From Sphingomicrobium arenosum (GTDB taxonomy: Bacteria; Pseudomonadota; Alphaproteobacteria; Sphingomonadales; Sphingomonadaceae), in NCBI RefSeq assembly GCF_026157085.1, contig NZ_JANPVN010000001.1, forward strand, positions 868,001-932,000: DNA of 64,000 nt, in the 5' to 3' direction. The notes beneath the pieces were generated by a model. That model made no database searches, was not told the origin of the DNA, and saw nothing but the letters and a program-made list of their open reading frames with translations. Each line of letters opens with the position of its first letter. The first letter of the stretch is position 1. Shown in pieces: positions 10,326-20,186 of the stretch. A program made the translations under genes and the position numbers.

Positions 10326-10788
10326 GATCCCTCAGGATCCGGGCCTGGTCGCGCTTCCAGTCGCGATCCTTGATCGCCTGGCGCTTGTCATGGACCTTCT
10401 TGCCCTTGGCGAGCGCGAGCTCGAGCTTGGCCTTGCCCTCGCCGTTGAAATAGATCGACATGGGCACCAGCGTCATGCCCTGCCGCTGCACCGCACCCAT
10501 CATCTTGTTGATCTCGCGCTGGTGGAGGAGCAGTTTGCGCGGACGCCGCGTCTCGTGATTGAGGCGGTTGCCGTGGCTATATTCGGGGATGTGGCTGTTG
10601 ATCAGCCACGCCTCGCCATCCTCGACGGTGGCGTAGCTCTCCTTGATGGAGCCTTCCGATTTGCGCAGCGCCTTCACCTCGGTGCCCTGCAGCACGATGC
10701 CCGCCTCGAACCGTTCCTCGATCGAATAATCGTAGGTCGCGCGCCGATTGTCGGCGACGACCTTGACCTTGTTGAAGGCCTTGCTCAT
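10318..10788 (-). CDS. smpB: SsrA-binding protein SmpB
   Basis: A 156-residue OB-fold RNA-binding protein that escorts tmRNA to stalled ribosomes for trans-translation. Recognisable blocks: [29 protein letters not shown], the [11 protein letters not shown] segment, [10 protein letters not shown], and the basic C-terminal tail [25 protein letters not shown] that enters the decoding centre. The start ATG forms an ATGA overlap with the dapA stop, so dapA-smpB are translationally coupled. No ssrA RNA gene was seen in this window. Confidence 0.97.
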   Translation of the reverse strand: MSKAFNKVKVVADNRRATYDYSIEERFEAGIVLQGTEVKALRKSEGSIKESYATVEDGEAWLINSHIPEYSHGNRLNHETRRPRKLLLHQREINKMMGAVQRQGMTLVPMSIYFNGEGKAKLELALAKGKKVHDKRQAIKDRDWKRDQARILRDRG

Positions 10789-11666
10789 CCGACCAGCCCC
10801 GCATGGTCGAGCGCGGCATCGACGGCGGCCTTCGAGGCGTCGGACGGCTCGGTCAGCGGCAGGCGCAATCCGGTGCTGCTGCCGGGACGCACCTTCGACA
10901 GGGCATATTTGGCCGGGCCGGGCGAGGCGTCGGTGAACAGTGCCGCATGGAGCGGATAGAGCTTGTCCTGCAAGGCGCGCGCCTCGTCCCAGCGCCCATC
11001 GAGCGTGGCCTCTTGGAATTGCGCGCACAATTTGGGTGCGACATTGGCGGTGACGCTGATCGCCCCCACCCCGCCCATGGCATTGAAGCCCAATGCCATG
11101 TCGTCATTGCCCGAAAGCTGATTGAAATCCTCCCCGCAGGCGAGCCGCTGGGCGGTCACGCGCGCGAGATTGCCGGTGGCGTCCTTGATGGCGACGATCT
11201 TCTCGTGCCGCGCAACCTCGGCCAGCGCCTCGACCCCGATGTCGGCGACGGTGCGGCTGGGCACGTTGTAGACCACGATCGGGATGGGCGAGCGTTCGGC
11301 GCAGGCGGTAAAATGGGCGACGAGGCCGGCCTGGCTCGGCTTGTTGTAATAAGGCACGACGCAGAGCGCGGCATCGGCGCCTGCCTCGGCGACATTCTGG
11401 ATCGCGGCGACGACCGCGGCGGTGTCATAGCCGCCGCAGCCCGCGATGACGGGCACGCGCCCCTTGGCCTGTTCGACGCAGGCGGTGACGACGTCGAGAT
11501 GCTCCTCGCCCGACAGCGTGGCAACCTCGCCCGTTGTCCCGCACGGCACGAGCCCGTGGCTGCCTTCCGCGATCTGCCAGTCGACGAGCGCGCGAAACGC
11601 CTCCAGATCGACCGCCCCATCCGCGTCGAACGGGGTCACCAGCGCGGGAATCGAGCCACGAAACAT
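10785..11666 (-). CDS. dapA: 4-hydroxy-tetrahydrodipicolinate synthase DapA
   Basis: A 293-residue cytosolic TIM-barrel aldolase that condenses pyruvate with aspartate semialdehyde in the diaminopimelate/lysine pathway. The Schiff-base Lys161 lies in VAIKDATGN; the proton relay is Thr in CGTTGE (43-47) and Tyr133 in [12 protein letters not shown] 11666 is chosen because AAAGGA lies about 9 bases upstream and the protein then begins with the family's [13 protein letters not shown]; a longer open frame upstream has no homologous look. It heads the minus-strand chain that continues into smpB. Confidence 0.97.
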   Translation of the reverse strand: MFRGSIPALVTPFDADGAVDLEAFRALVDWQIAEGSHGLVPCGTTGEVATLSGEEHLDVVTACVEQAKGRVPVIAGCGGYDTAAVVAAIQNVAEAGADAALCVVPYYNKPSQAGLVAHFTACAERSPIPIVVYNVPSRTVADIGVEALAEVARHEKIVAIKDATGNLARVTAQRLACGEDFNQLSGNDDMALGFNAMGGVGAISVTANVAPKLCAQFQEATLDGRWDEARALQDKLYPLHAALFTDASPGPAKYALSKVRPGSSTGLRLPLTEPSDASKAAVDAALDHAGLVG

Positions 11667-11754
11667 ATATTCATCCTTTCTTCGGAACGACTTGCCGCTC
11701 CAACCCTTGGTGAGGGTGTAATGTTCAGCGTCTGATAAGAAGCCTTTGCCTAGC

Positions 11755-13746
11755 ATGTCCAGTATGAGGAAGCCCGCCCTTTTCGCCGCCGTCGCCGCCC
11801 TGTCGGGCATGGCGGCCTCTTCGGTCGTCGAACAATCCGTTCGGCCCGAGACCCAAGCCGCGAGCGTGGCCGTCGCCGCGCAGTCACGCCCCAGCGTTGC
11901 CGTCATCGACGCCGCGATCGGCGAATGGCGTCAGTTGCGGCGCGATAATCGGCCCTCGTTCGAGCGCGCCGCGCGCTTTGCCATCGCCTATCCCGACTGG
12001 CCCGAGGCCAATGTCATCCGCGCCCGCGCCGAGGCCGCGATCCACGCCGGCGCGCCCGATGCGACCGTGATCGAATTCTTCCGCAGTGCACCGCCGCGTA
12101 CCGCCAAGGGCTGGACGCGGCTTGCCTATGCCTATGACCGGCAGGGTCGCGGCATCGAGGCGATGGCCGCGGCCCGTTCGGCCTGGGTCAGCGCCGATCT
12201 GTCCTCCGAGGACGAAGCGCTCATTCGCGCCCAATATTGGTCGCGCCTCACCGCGAGCGATCACGCCCGCCGCGTCGATGCCTTGTTGTTCGACAAGCAG
12301 GCGAGCCGCGCTTCTGCCTATCTCTCGCTCCTGCCCGCCGACGAGCGCGCCATCGCCGAGGCGCGCGTTGCGCTCCAGCAGGGGGCGGGCGATGCCAATC
12401 AGAAATTCGCGCGCGTCGAGGATCGGCTCGACGATCATGCCGGCCTGCTGATGGACCGGGCGCGCTATTATCGTCTCTACAACAACGAGACTGCGGCGCA
12501 GGCGCTGCTGGCCCAGCCCCATAATTTCACCACCCGTCCGACCGACATCGACAAATGGTTCGAAATGCTGCTCCTCGCCGCCCAAGGCGCGGAGGAACGC
12601 GGGGACTATTCCACCGCCTTCAACATCGCGCGCCAGCTCGAAGACGCGTTCGTGCCGGGCGACGACAAGACGCTGCAGCCCTTCGGCGTGCGCGACAAAT
12701 ACACCGACCTGGCTTGGCTGGCCGGCACCGTGGCGCGCGATCGCCTGCGCCGCCCCGCTGCCGCCAGCACCATGTTCGAACTCTATTCGGGCGGGGGCCG
12801 CTCGCTCCAGGTCGAATCCAAGGGTCTCTACTGGGCCGGACGGACTGCCGCCGAGACCGGCGACATGGGCCGCGCGAATGGCCTGTTCGAACGTGCCGCG
12901 CAGAGCCCCGAGCTCTTCTACGGCCAGCTCGCGCTCGAACGACTGGGCCGCGAAATCCCGGCGCCCCCGCCCCTGCCCACGCAGGTCGATCCGGCGGTCA
13001 GCGCCGAATTTTACGCGCGCCCCATCGTCTCGGCCATCGGCCGCCTCGCCAACAGCCGCGACGAGCAGACGCTGATGGTCCGCGCGCTGGCCGAGAGCCT
13101 CGAGACCGAGTCCGAACGCATTCTCGCCTCGCGTTATGCCGAGACCGTCGATCGTCCCGACCTCGGCGTCTGGGTCGCGCGTATCGCGCGCAACAACGGT
13201 TCGCTCTTTTACTATCGCTCGGCCTGGCCGACGCATCCGCAAGGGGCGCCCGGCGGTCAGCTATGGAGCTATGCCCATGGCATCACCCGGCAGGAAAGCT
13301 CGTTCGACCGCTCGGCGGTCAGCCACGCCAATGCGCATGGCATGATGCAGCTGCTTCCCGCCACGGCGCGCGACCAGGCGCGTCGTTCTGGGCTGCCCTA
13401 CAGCTACGCCCGCCTGACGCAGGATCCCGCCTATAACGTGCGCCTCGGCAGCGACTATCTGGCGCTCCGCCTCAGGAATTGGGACGGCGCGATCATGCTC
13501 GCCGCCGCCAGCTACAACGCGGGTCATGGCAATGCCATGAAATGGGTCCGCCGCTATGGCGACCCGCGCAATCCGGGGGTCGATCAGCTGGCGTGGATCG
13601 AACGCATTCCCTTTGGCGAAACCCGCAGCTATGTGCAGCGCGTGATCGAAAATGCCGCCGTCTACGACCGCCTGAACCCCTATGTGCCTGCCTATGGCAC
13701 GGTCCATGTCTCGCGCCACCTCGGCAAGCCGGGCCAGCCCGGCTGA
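11755..13746 (+). CDS. Soluble lytic murein transglycosylase (Slt70-like)
   Basis: About 663 residues. A signal-like N-terminus (RKPALFAAVAALSGMAASS) leads to a long alpha-helical superhelix region with TPR-like repeats, then a C-terminal lysozyme-like domain. The catalytic Glu is near residue 514 in GITRQESSFD, followed by HGMMQLLPATA and AAASYNAGHGN, the three family-1 transglycosylase motifs. It cleaves the MurNAc-GlcNAc bond of peptidoglycan in the periplasm, forming anhydro-muropeptides. Starts at 11755 and 11764 are both possible; a TTG at 11746 is less likely. It is divergent from dapA, and its stop overlaps the greB start (TGATG). Confidence 0.92.
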   Translation: MSSMRKPALFAAVAALSGMAASSVVEQSVRPETQAASVAVAAQSRPSVAVIDAAIGEWRQLRRDNRPSFERAARFAIAYPDWPEANVIRARAEAAIHAGAPDATVIEFFRSAPPRTAKGWTRLAYAYDRQGRGIEAMAAARSAWVSADLSSEDEALIRAQYWSRLTASDHARRVDALLFDKQASRASAYLSLLPADERAIAEARVALQQGAGDANQKFARVEDRLDDHAGLLMDRARYYRLYNNETAAQALLAQPHNFTTRPTDIDKWFEMLLLAAQGAEERGDYSTAFNIARQLEDAFVPGDDKTLQPFGVRDKYTDLAWLAGTVARDRLRRPAAASTMFELYSGGGRSLQVESKGLYWAGRTAAETGDMGRANGLFERAAQSPELFYGQLALERLGREIPAPPPLPTQVDPAVSAEFYARPIVSAIGRLANSRDEQTLMVRALAESLETESERILASRYAETVDRPDLGVWVARIARNNGSLFYYRSAWPTHPQGAPGGQLWSYAHGITRQESSFDRSAVSHANAHGMMQLLPATARDQARRSGLPYSYARLTQDPAYNVRLGSDYLALRLRNWDGAIMLAAASYNAGHGNAMKWVRRYGDPRNPGVDQLAWIERIPFGETRSYVQRVIENAAVYDRLNPYVPAYGTVHVSRHLGKPGQPG

Positions 13747-14243
13747 TGAGCGGCGGGGGGAAGGGCCGCCCGCGCTATATCACCCCGCAGGGGTTTGCGC
13801 GTATCCGCGAGGAATATGAGCAGCTGTTCGGCACCGAGCGCCCCAAGCTGGTCGAGACGATCAGCTGGGCGGCGGGCAATGGCGATCGCTCGGAAAATGG
13901 CGATTACATCTACGGCCGCAAGAAATTGCGCGAGATCGACCGGCGGCTGGGTTACCTCTCGAAGGTCATGAAGAACGCCAAGGTCGTCGATCCGTCACGC
14001 GCCGAGCGACGCGACGAGGTCCGTTTCGGCGCGACCGTGACGCTGGTCGACGAAGACGAGCGCAGCCGCATCCTCACCATCGTCGGCGATGACGAGGCCG
14101 AGGCGGGCGATGGGCGCGTCGGCTGGTCCTCCCCCATCGCCCGCGCCATCATCGGCGCCCGCGTCGGCGACGAACGCGGGGTGCGGCTTCCTGCCGGCGA
14201 GATGTTCTACGAGATCGAGAAGATCGCCTACCCCGAGGCTTGA
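13746..14243 (+). CDS. greB: Transcription elongation factor GreB
   Basis: A 165-residue Gre factor that stimulates RNA polymerase to cleave backtracked transcripts. The N-terminal coiled coil carries the acidic tip as NGDRSENGDYIYGRKKLREIDRRL, and the C-terminal FKBP-like domain ends with the Gre block SPIARAIIGARVGDERGVRLPAGEMFYEIEKIAY. The N-terminal RPRYITPQGFARI start is GreB- rather than GreA-like. The ATG overlaps the transglycosylase stop by one base, and the 3' end overlaps the opposing DUF2256 gene by 16 bases. Confidence 0.93.
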   Translation: MSGGGKGRPRYITPQGFARIREEYEQLFGTERPKLVETISWAAGNGDRSENGDYIYGRKKLREIDRRLGYLSKVMKNAKVVDPSRAERRDEVRFGATVTLVDEDERSRILTIVGDDEAEAGDGRVGWSSPIARAIIGARVGDERGVRLPAGEMFYEIEKIAYPEA

Positions 14244-14386
14244 GACTTGTTGCCCCGGCAGCGGTCGGAGCAATATTTCACCTCGTCCCAGACCTTCGCC
14301 CACTTCTTGCGCCACGCGAACGGGCGTCCGCAGCTGGCGCAGGTCTTTTCGGGCAACTCGCCCTTCTTGCGATGCTTGCCGCTCAG
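14228..14386 (-). CDS. DUF2256 zinc-ribbon-like small protein, CTG start
   Basis: A 52-residue protein easily missed because it has no ATG, GTG or TTG start. The translation after the first codon runs SGKHRKKGELPEKTCASCGR, then PFAWRKKWAKVWDEVKYCSD and RCRG. This is the DUF2256 signature: C-x2-C, the PFAWRKKWxxxWDEVxYCS block and a final C-x3-C. The only plausible start is CTG 14386, which overlaps the stop of the upstream PPK2-like gene as CTGA, mimicking the common ATGA overlap. Function is unknown; the four cysteines suggest zinc binding. The 3' end runs 16 bases into greB on the other strand. Confidence 0.82.
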   Translation of the reverse strand: MSGKHRKKGELPEKTCASCGRPFAWRKKWAKVWDEVKYCSDRCRGNKSQASG

Positions 14387-15180
14387 CGCAGCGCCTTGCC
14401 GGGAAAGTCGATCACCTCATGCTCGCCCTCGGTCGCGGGCGGATCGGCGGGCAGCGCGCGGTCGAGCTCGGCCACGAGGTGCGCCAGCGCCGAATGCACC
14501 CCTCGACCGACATCCTCGGCATCGACGAGGCGCCACGGCGCCCAGCGCATGTCGGTTTCCTCGAAGGCGACATTCCAAGCCGCTACATAGTCGTCGCGCC
14601 GGTCGCGCGCCAATTCCTCGGCCTCGCGGATCAGCTGGCGTTCCCATGGATCGGCGCGACGCTGGGCAAGGCGCTGGTCGAGCGCGCTAGCGGAGCAATG
14701 GAAGAACAGCTTGACGATGGTCGTGTCATGGTCGCGTTGCTGCGCTTCGAATTCGTTGATCTCGTCGCATCCGCGCGACCAATGCTTGTCATCCATGCCG
14801 CGGAGCACGCGTTCGTCGACGAGGCTGCGATACCAGCTGCGATAGAAGAGGCTGGATTGTCCCGCCCCCGGCAGGCCGTTCCAATATTTGGCGAGCCAGT
14901 GCCGATCCTCGCTGCCGATCGGTTGCGGCTCGAGGCAATGACAATCAGCCGCGCATGGGTCGAGCCCGCCCATCACTTGTCGCAGGAAGGAGCGCTTGCC
15001 GCTGGCTTCCCACCCCTCGACGAGCAGGATGAGCCGCTGGCGATGTACCAGCTGGCGCAGTTGCAAGCCCTTGAGCCGCGCACGAAGGTCTTCGAGGCTT
15101 TCGCCTGCCAGACCCTCGTTCACCGCCCCCGGTTCGCCTTCTGTTAATTCGATCGGCACGTCACAGGAGTTAACGCGCAT
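14383..15180 (-). CDS. PPK2-family polyphosphate kinase-like protein, divergent
   Basis: About 265 residues. The fold is P-loop kinase of PPK2 type: Walker A is EGWEASGKRSFL (family norm EGxDAAGKG), and WLAKYWNGLPGAGQSSLFYRSWY corresponds to the PPK2 block that contains R-x-P-x2-G and the F-x-R-S-W-Y stretch. The DEINEFE segment and EETDMRWAPWRLVDAED fit the later PPK2 regions. PPK2 enzymes move phosphate between polyphosphate and nucleotides. The changed Walker A loop makes the exact reaction uncertain. ATG 15180 gives the most natural N-terminus; a TTG at 15222 would add fourteen residues. It shares a CTGA overlap with the DUF2256 gene. Confidence 0.8.
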   Translation of the reverse strand: MRVNSCDVPIELTEGEPGAVNEGLAGESLEDLRARLKGLQLRQLVHRQRLILLVEGWEASGKRSFLRQVMGGLDPCAADCHCLEPQPIGSEDRHWLAKYWNGLPGAGQSSLFYRSWYRSLVDERVLRGMDDKHWSRGCDEINEFEAQQRDHDTTIVKLFFHCSASALDQRLAQRRADPWERQLIREAEELARDRRDDYVAAWNVAFEETDMRWAPWRLVDAEDVGRGVHSALAHLVAELDRALPADPPATEGEHEVIDFPGKALR

Positions 15181-15250
15181 TAACGGAAACGGCAAATCGA
15201 TGGTCCGACGAGCCGTTCCCAATATGGGACGATACGGTCTTTAAGCCGTA

Positions 15251-17071
15251 TCAGCGCTCTTCGACAAGGGTCTCGGGCGCAGGCTCGACGGCCTCATCCT
15301 CGGGCTCGGCGGTCACCGCGATCGACAGCTCCTCGAGCTGGCGGTCGGTGACGAGGCTCGGCGCGCCCATCATCAGGTCCTGCGCGCGCTGGTTCATCGG
15401 GAAGGTGATGACCTCGCGGATATTGGGCTCGTCGGCGAGCAGCATGACGATGCGGTCGATGCCCGGCGCCGAACCGCCATGCGGCGGCGCGCCCAGTTTG
15501 AACGCCTCGATCATCCCCGAGAAATTCTCGTCGACATCGGCCTTGGTGTAGCCGGCGATCTCGAACGCCTTGTACATGATGTCGGGGCGGTGGTTCCGGA
15601 TCGCGCCCGAGCTCAGCTCGTAACCGTTGCAGACGATGTCATACTGCCAGGCAAGGATGTCGAGCGGATCCTTGTTTTCCAGCGCATCCATTTCGCCCTG
15701 CGGCATCGAGAAGGGGTTGTGCGAAAAGTCGACCTTCTGCTGCGCCTCGTCATATTCGTACATCGGGAAATCGACGATCCAGCAGAATTTGAAACAGCCT
15801 TCCTCGATGAGGCCGAGGCTCTCGCCGACGCGGGTGCGCGCCGCGCCCGCCAGCTTGGCGGCGTCCTTTTCCTCGCCCGCGGCGAAGAAGATGCCGTCAT
15901 CGGGGCCGAGGCCGAGTTCGTCGGCCAGCTTGTCCATCTTGTCGGGCCCGTGGTTCTTGGCAATGGGACCGCCCCATTCGCCGCCCTTGCGGGTGGCATA
16001 GCCGAGGCCCGGGAAGCCTTCGCTGCGCGCCCAGTCATTCATCTCGTCGAAGAACTTGCGGCTCTTTTCGGCGGTGCCCGGTGCGGGGATCGCGCGGACC
16101 TTCTTGCCCTGCGAAACGAGGTTGGCGAACAGCCCGAAGCCCGAGCCTTCGAAATGCGCACCGACGTCGCTGATGACGATGGGATTGCGAAGGTCAGGCT
16201 TGTCCGACCCATATTTCAGCATCGCCTCGCGATAGGGAATGCGCGGAAATTCACCGGCGGGCGTGACGCTCTTGCCGTCCGCAAATTCCTCGAACACCCC
16301 CGCGAGCACGGGCTCCAGCGCCTGGAAGACGTCTTCCTGCGTGACGAAGCTCATTTCGAAGTCGAGCTGGTAGAATTCGGGGGAACGGTCGGCGCGCAGA
16401 TCCTCGTCGCGGAAACAGGGCGCGATCTGGAAATAGCGGTCGAAGCCCGAGACCATGAGCAGCTGCTTGAACATCTGCGGCGCCTGCGGGAGCGCATAGA
16501 AGCGGCCCGGATGGAGGCGCGAGGGCACCAGATAATCGCGCGCGCCCTCGGGGCTCGAGGCGCCGAGGATCGGCGTCTGGAATTCGGTGAAGCCCTGGTC
16601 CTGCATGCGGCGGCGCAGGCTCGAGATCACCTTCGAGCGCAGCATGATATTGTTGTGAACGCGCTCGCGGCGCAGGTCGAGATAGCGATATTTGAGGCGG
16701 ATTTCCTCGGGATATTCCTGTTCGCCCGCGACCGGCATGGGAAGCTCGGCGGCTTCCGATTGCACCGTCACGCCGCGCGCGAACACCTCGATGGCGCCGG
16801 TCGGCAGGCGATCGTTGACCGTGCCCTCGCTGCGCGCCTTCACTTCGCCGTCGATGGTGACGACGCTTTCGAGCTTGAGCTTGTCTAGGATCGGAAGCGC
16901 CGGGCTGTCCTCGTCGGCGACGATCTGGGTCAAGCCGTAATGGTCGCGAAGATCGACGAACAGCACGCCCCCATGGTCGCGCTTGCGGTGGACCCAGCCC
17001 GACAGGCGGACGGTCTCGCCGACATGGTCCTTGTTGAGGGCGGCGCAATTGTGGGAGCGGTAAGCGTGCAT
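15251..17071 (-). CDS. aspS: Aspartyl-tRNA synthetase
   Basis: A 606-residue class II synthetase of bacterial type. The N-terminal OB anticodon-binding domain holds [19 protein letters not shown]; the catalytic core has QSPQ-like [12 protein letters not shown], motif 2 [14 protein letters not shown] and motif 3 [14 protein letters not shown]; a GAD insertion lies between. The His in DHGG and the Gly in SEG of the OB domain match positions reported for non-discriminating enzymes that also charge tRNA-Asn, which would require GatCAB; no gat genes are in this window, so that is inference. The C-terminus ends in an unusually acidic tail. Confidence 0.96.
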   Translation of the reverse strand: MHAYRSHNCAALNKDHVGETVRLSGWVHRKRDHGGVLFVDLRDHYGLTQIVADEDSPALPILDKLKLESVVTIDGEVKARSEGTVNDRLPTGAIEVFARGVTVQSEAAELPMPVAGEQEYPEEIRLKYRYLDLRRERVHNNIMLRSKVISSLRRRMQDQGFTEFQTPILGASSPEGARDYLVPSRLHPGRFYALPQAPQMFKQLLMVSGFDRYFQIAPCFRDEDLRADRSPEFYQLDFEMSFVTQEDVFQALEPVLAGVFEEFADGKSVTPAGEFPRIPYREAMLKYGSDKPDLRNPIVISDVGAHFEGSGFGLFANLVSQGKKVRAIPAPGTAEKSRKFFDEMNDWARSEGFPGLGYATRKGGEWGGPIAKNHGPDKMDKLADELGLGPDDGIFFAAGEEKDAAKLAGAARTRVGESLGLIEEGCFKFCWIVDFPMYEYDEAQQKVDFSHNPFSMPQGEMDALENKDPLDILAWQYDIVCNGYELSSGAIRNHRPDIMYKAFEIAGYTKADVDENFSGMIEAFKLGAPPHGGSAPGIDRIVMLLADEPNIREVITFPMNQRAQDLMMGAPSLVTDRQLEELSIAVTAEPEDEAVEPAPETLVEER

Positions 17072-17187
17072 GATCGATCCGGGAAATTTGAGTGGTGCGG
17101 GAAGGCCCCCGCTTTCGGGTGCAGCACCTCGCCTTGCAGCTTGTCTTTGTCAAGGCGCGACACTTCGGCTAGGGCGCTTTTCCAACT

Positions 17188-18354
17188 ATGAAAATCCATG
17201 ATCTCATCCGCGACAGCGCGGAACTCGCACAACTCGTCTCCCGCATGGAAAGCGCCGACTTCGTCGTCGTCGATACCGAATTCATGCGCGAGAACACCTA
17301 TTGGCCGATCCTCTGCCTGATCCAGATTTCGGACGGCAAGGAAGCAGCCGCCATCGATCCGCTGGCCGACGGCATCGACATGGGGCCGCTCCTCGACCTC
17401 CTCGTCGATAATGAGGAGGTGTTGAAGGTCTTTCATGCCGGTGGGCAGGACCTCGAGATTTTCCACAATATCACCGGCAAGGTGCCGACCCCGCTGTTCG
17501 ACACGCAGATCGCGGCCATGGCGCTCGGTTATGGCGAACAGGTCGGCTACGCCAACCTCGTTGCCGCCACCTTGGGCCATCAGCTCGACAAGGGCGCACG
17601 CTTCACCGACTGGTCGCGCCGCCCCCTCGACAAGCGCCAGATCGACTACGCCATCGCCGATGTGACGCATCTCGCCGAAATCTTCCCGACGCTGCTCGAA
17701 AAGCTGGTCGAGACCGGCCGCGGCGGCTGGCTCGACGAGGAGATGGCGCGGCTCGCCGATCCTTCCTCCTTCGCCTTCGATCCCGAAGATGCGTGGAAGC
17801 GCATCAAACTCCCGAGCCGCAAGCCCGACGTCCTCGGCCGCCTGAAGGCGCTCGCTGCCTGGCGTGAACGCGAGGCCCGGGGCAAGGACTTGCCGCGCGG
17901 GCGAATCGTCAAGGACGACACGCTGGGTGAACTGGCCAATCATCCGCCCAGGCGTCAGGAAGACCTCGTCAAGGTGCGCGGCCTCTCCAAGGGCTGGCGC
18001 GACAATGAGATCGGCGCGCGGCTGATGGACGCGATCGAGAGCGCCGAACCGCTTCCCAACGAGGAAATGCCGGCCAAACCGCAGCGCCGCCCCGGGCTTA
18101 CCAAGGATGCGAGCCTCGTCAGCGACCTGTTGAAATTGCTCCTGAAAATCCGCTCGAAGGAGGCCGGCGTCGCGCCGCGCCTCATCGCGCGGGCGCAGGA
18201 ATTGGAACTGCTCGCGGCGGGCGAACGCGAGGGTCTGGACATCCTGTCGGGCTGGCGGTTCGAGGAATTCGGGCGCGACGCGCTCGACCTCGTGGAAGGC
18301 CGCTTGGCTTTCGCCACGGAAAATGGCAAGCTCAAGATGACTAAAACAGGTTAA
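17188..18354 (+). CDS. rnd: Ribonuclease D
   Basis: A 388-residue 3'-to-5' exoribonuclease of the DEDD superfamily involved in tRNA 3'-end maturation. Exo I is VVDTEFMRENTYWP, Exo II is HAGGQDLEIF with DTQIAA, and Exo III is YAIADVTHLAEIF, which supply the metal-binding acidic residues and the Tyr. A HRDC domain follows (ALAAWREREARGKDLPRGRIVKDD). It diverges from aspS with about 115 bases between starts. Confidence 0.93.
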   Translation: MKIHDLIRDSAELAQLVSRMESADFVVVDTEFMRENTYWPILCLIQISDGKEAAAIDPLADGIDMGPLLDLLVDNEEVLKVFHAGGQDLEIFHNITGKVPTPLFDTQIAAMALGYGEQVGYANLVAATLGHQLDKGARFTDWSRRPLDKRQIDYAIADVTHLAEIFPTLLEKLVETGRGGWLDEEMARLADPSSFAFDPEDAWKRIKLPSRKPDVLGRLKALAAWREREARGKDLPRGRIVKDDTLGELANHPPRRQEDLVKVRGLSKGWRDNEIGARLMDAIESAEPLPNEEMPAKPQRRPGLTKDASLVSDLLKLLLKIRSKEAGVAPRLIARAQELELLAAGEREGLDILSGWRFEEFGRDALDLVEGRLAFATENGKLKMTKTG

Positions 18355-18406
18355 GCCAAGCGGGTCCATCTCCTCCCACCCGGGCCCGCCAACAGGGGGA
18401 AGCGTG

Positions 18407-18712
18407 ATGAAATGGATCCTGCCCGCAACCGCCGCCGTCAGCCTCGCTGCCTGCGTCCAATATCCCTATGATGACGATTATGCCCGGATCGATCGACCGG
18501 GCCCCATGTCGAACATCTGCACCAATGTCGCTTATGACGCCTTCATCGGCCAGCCCGCGAGCCAGCAGGTCGCCGACGACATCATCGACGCGACCGGCGC
18601 GGGGCTGTTCCAGTGGCGCCGCAATGACGGCATGACCTACGATCCGGTCCCCGAGCGCGTCATGGCCATGCTCGACGACCAGAATATGATCATCGACATT
18701 CGTTGCGGCTAG
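18407..18712 (+). CDS. I78-family peptidase inhibitor-like lipoprotein
   Basis: A 101-residue protein with a lipoprotein signal (MKWILPATAAVSLAACVQ, Cys16). The mature part contains AYDAFIGQPASQQVADDIIDATGA and ends with PERVMAMLDDQNMIIDIRCG, the pattern of the I78 (Aspergillus elastase inhibitor-like) family, whose members form a small potato-inhibitor-like fold and are common as sphingomonad lipoproteins. ATG 18407 is chosen because GGGGGA lies about 7 bases upstream; GTG at 18404 is also in frame. Actual inhibitory activity is unproven. Confidence 0.82.
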   Translation: MKWILPATAAVSLAACVQYPYDDDYARIDRPGPMSNICTNVAYDAFIGQPASQQVADDIIDATGAGLFQWRRNDGMTYDPVPERVMAMLDDQNMIIDIRCG

Positions 18713-18719
18713 GCCGCGC

Positions 18720-20186
18720 TCAGGCGAACCGCACCGAAGATTGCAGCGAAAGCGCCGCGGCCAGCTGGTCGTGGCGTTTTTGCACGGCCTGACCATAGAG
18801 CCGATATTGTGCCTCGGGCAGGCGCAGGACGAGCATCTCGCCCTCGCGGCGCAGCGAGGATTGGCGCAGCACCTTCTCGGTACCGCCCGACAGCCGCATG
18901 GCGAGGCGGATCGCGCGCCCCCAGCCCTCTGCCCGGACAAGGTTCTTCTCGCTCAGCAGCGCCGCGACCTTGGGGTCGAAATCGCCATTGCCGCCGAAAG
19001 CCGTGAACAAGGCGCGCCCGATCAGCGCGCGGCCCTTGGCATCCACCCCCACCCAATTGCCATGAAGCGCAAGGTCCACCGCGCGTTCGGCGCGATAATC
19101 GGGATGCGCGTTCCACGCGATATCGCCGAGCAAACAGGTCGCCAGCCTGAGGCGCGCCTTATGCGGCCCGTCCTCGGTAAATAGCGGTGCGATCCATTGG
19201 TCGAGCAAGGCGCCCAGATCGCCAAAGCGTCCCAGCTGCCGCCCGACCTCGAGTGCGGCGGCGAGCAGCGGATCGTGCGCCCGCTCGGCCTCCGGCAAGT
19301 CCTGGTAGAGCAGCCCTTCGCGCAGTCCATCGGCGCTGATGGTGATCGTCTTGGGCTCCAGCAGACGCACCAATTCGCCAAGGATCGCGATGGCGGCCGG
19401 CAGATGCGGCACGCGCTGGCTGGAGATGAGCGCGTCCGAGCGCAGCCTTTCCGGACCCCATGCCTCGACCAGCGCCGCCAGTTCGGGCAGCCGCGCCGGA
19501 TCGAGCCGATGCTGGTGCGCGATGGGAAGCGGATGATGAGCGGAGCGCATATCGAGCTGGGCGATGGCGCGAAAACTGCCGCCGACGAGATAAAGTCCCT
19601 CGCCCTTTGCCGCGCGTGCGAGCTGGCCGCCGTCGAGCGCATGGGCGAGCTTTTCGGCGATGAGCGCGACATCGGGCGGATCGCCCACGCGCAGCACGCC
19701 AATGGGTTCGGAGGACACCGCGCCGACATGGCCGCGAGCGACCCCGGCGAGTTCGAGACTGCCGCCGCCAAGATCGGCGACGACGCCCTTGGCCCAGGGA
19801 ATGGCGCTGATGACGCCCAAAGCCGAGGCGGTCGCCTCCTCTTCGCCCGACAATAAAGCAGGCTTCAGCCCCATCTTGGCGCAGGCGTAGAGGAAGTCGT
19901 CGCCATTCGAGGCATCGCGCACCGCCGCCGTCGCCACCGTGCGCAGCCGCTTTACCTTCATCAGCCTGGCGATGGCGCGAAAGCGGGCGAGCGCGTCCAA
20001 GGCCTCGGCCATTGCTTCCTCGTCCATCGCCCCGTCGGCGCCGAGGCTGCGCCCAAGGCCCGCCATCACCTTTTCGTTGAACAGAATCGAGGGGCTGCGC
20101 GCATTGCCGCCATAGACGACGAGCCGGACCGAGTTGGAGCCGATGTCGATGATGCCGACCGGGCCGAAGGCGAGACTGCCGATCAT
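18720..20186 (-). CDS. ppx: Exopolyphosphatase / guanosine pentaphosphatase family (Ppx/GppA)
   Basis: A 488-residue protein of the ASKHA ATPase superfamily. Phosphate-1 motif GIIDIGSNSVRLVVY opens the protein; DLGGGSLELA near residue 145 is the second; the catalytic Glu sits in GEEEATASALG. The C-terminal half is the HD-like helical extension. It releases phosphate from polyphosphate ends and may also act on pppGpp. Its start forms an ATGA overlap with the ppk stop, so synthesis and breakdown enzymes are co-translated. Confidence 0.92.
   Translation of the reverse strand: MIGSLAFGPVGIIDIGSNSVRLVVYGGNARSPSILFNEKVMAGLGRSLGADGAMDEEAMAEALDALARFRAIARLMKVKRLRTVATAAVRDASNGDDFLYACAKMGLKPALLSGEEEATASALGVISAIPWAKGVVADLGGGSLELAGVARGHVGAVSSEPIGVLRVGDPPDVALIAEKLAHALDGGQLARAAKGEGLYLVGGSFRAIAQLDMRSAHHPLPIAHQHRLDPARLPELAALVEAWGPERLRSDALISSQRVPHLPAAIAILGELVRLLEPKTITISADGLREGLLYQDLPEAERAHDPLLAAALEVGRQLGRFGDLGALLDQWIAPLFTEDGPHKARLRLATCLLGDIAWNAHPDYRAERAVDLALHGNWVGVDAKGRALIGRALFTAFGGNGDFDPKVAALLSEKNLVRAEGWGRAIRLAMRLSGGTEKVLRQSSLRREGEMLVLRLPEAQYRLYGQAVQKRHDQLAAALSLQSSVRFA

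Noticed and set aside
15160..15190. Possible CtrA box (TTAA spaced TTAA) near the PPK2-like start
   Set aside because: The spacing between the TTAA halves is 6 bases, not the 7 of the established CtrA consensus.
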